Part shown: piece after piece, positions 5,752-5,842 of the stretch
Numbering within the stretch: the stretch's first letter is position 1
Layout of the letters: each line of letters begins with the position of its first letter
NCBI GenBank assembly: GCA_947178195.1
Contig: CAMWXM010000181.1
Location: 1-5,842, forward strand
Direction of reading: 5' to 3'
DNA: 5,842 bases
DNA from: an uncultured Ruminococcus sp.
Lineage (GTDB): Bacteria; Bacillota; Clostridia; Oscillospirales; Ruminococcaceae
Position numbers and translations under genes: made by a program
The notes under the pieces: model-generated
The model's database searches: none
Told to the model about the DNA's origin: nothing
Seen by the model: only the letters and a program-made list of their open reading frames with translations

Positions 5752-5842
5752 GATATATAAAATAGTATACAAAGTTTTAAAAGCCATTTTGCGACAGGGA
5801 ATTCAATATCATTTTCATATATGATACCTGCTGCAAATGGTA

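Larger units (their letters stand above)
5544..5842. other. Non-coding stretch with two outward terminators and a tRNA-like piece
   Basis: I see no convincing protein gene here on either strand. The one open frame on the plus strand runs straight across a tRNA-like segment and a strong terminator hairpin, so I reject it. The segment between the two terminators contains the near-repeats ATTTTAGGGG (5609-5618) and ATTTTAGGTG (5623-5632) and a distant complementary pair CGGTTT / AAACCG. These could be folds of a small RNA on either strand, but no strong promoter is evident. From 5752 to the window end I see only AT-rich sequence. Confidence 0.45.

Noticed and set aside
5642..5824. Plus-strand 60-codon open frame
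   Set aside because: It crosses the tRNA-like segment and the strong terminator stem, shows no family features, and no good ribosome-binding site is seen.
1..5842. CRISPR array, rRNA or complete tRNA
   Set aside because: No regularly spaced direct repeats and no rRNA-like or complete cloverleaf sequence were seen on either strand.

Overview
The window looks like low-GC Gram-positive (Firmicutes) DNA, most likely from a gut-type Clostridia such as a Ruminococcus-like Oscillospiraceae. This rests on AT-rich intergenic DNA, strong Shine-Dalgarno sites, an Agr-type peptide quorum-sensing locus, and a von Willebrand A (VWA) protein with thrombospondin-type-3 (TSP3) calcium repeats. The genus is an inference. 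All convincing protein genes lie on the minus strand and are read from right to left.

Right part (about 5842 to 5393): about 450 bases with no protein gene. It holds a rightward intrinsic terminator (5711-5751), a piece resembling the T-arm and 3' end of a tRNA without its 5' half (5661-5688), a leftward intrinsic terminator (5501-5541), and a good sigma-A-type promoter (5415-5443) for the genes to the left.

Centre (5392 to about 3050): a LytTR response regulator (AgrA type) and a membrane GHKL histidine kinase (AgrC type), one base apart and so almost certainly co-transcribed. Then comes the first half of an AgrB peptide-processing protease. It keeps its catalytic His and Cys but breaks off just after the Cys. 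No AgrD signal-peptide gene is visible.

Left-centre (about 3050 to 755): directly at the AgrB break, and in another frame, the sequence becomes TSP3 repeats of a large extracellular protein. After a second frame change it continues as a 726-codon ORF: ZU5/UPA-like region with an HFS motif, VWA domain with a MIDAS metal site, three more TSP3 repeats, and a C-terminal lysozyme/lytic-transglycosylase-like domain. The signal peptide is missing. The simplest reading is one deletion that fused agrB to the middle of the VWA gene, removing the rest of agrB, any agrD and the VWA gene's 5' end, plus a separate frameshift.

Left part (754 to 1): an intergenic region with an 89-bp MITE-like inverted-repeat element flanked by GCAA, then a small lipoprotein gene. 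The lysozyme-like module and the lipoprotein are clearly more AT-rich than the VWA and agr parts. Together with the gene order this suggests a swapped-in C-terminal effector module with its own lipoprotein, possibly an immunity protein. That is the most interesting, and still unproven, hypothesis for this window.
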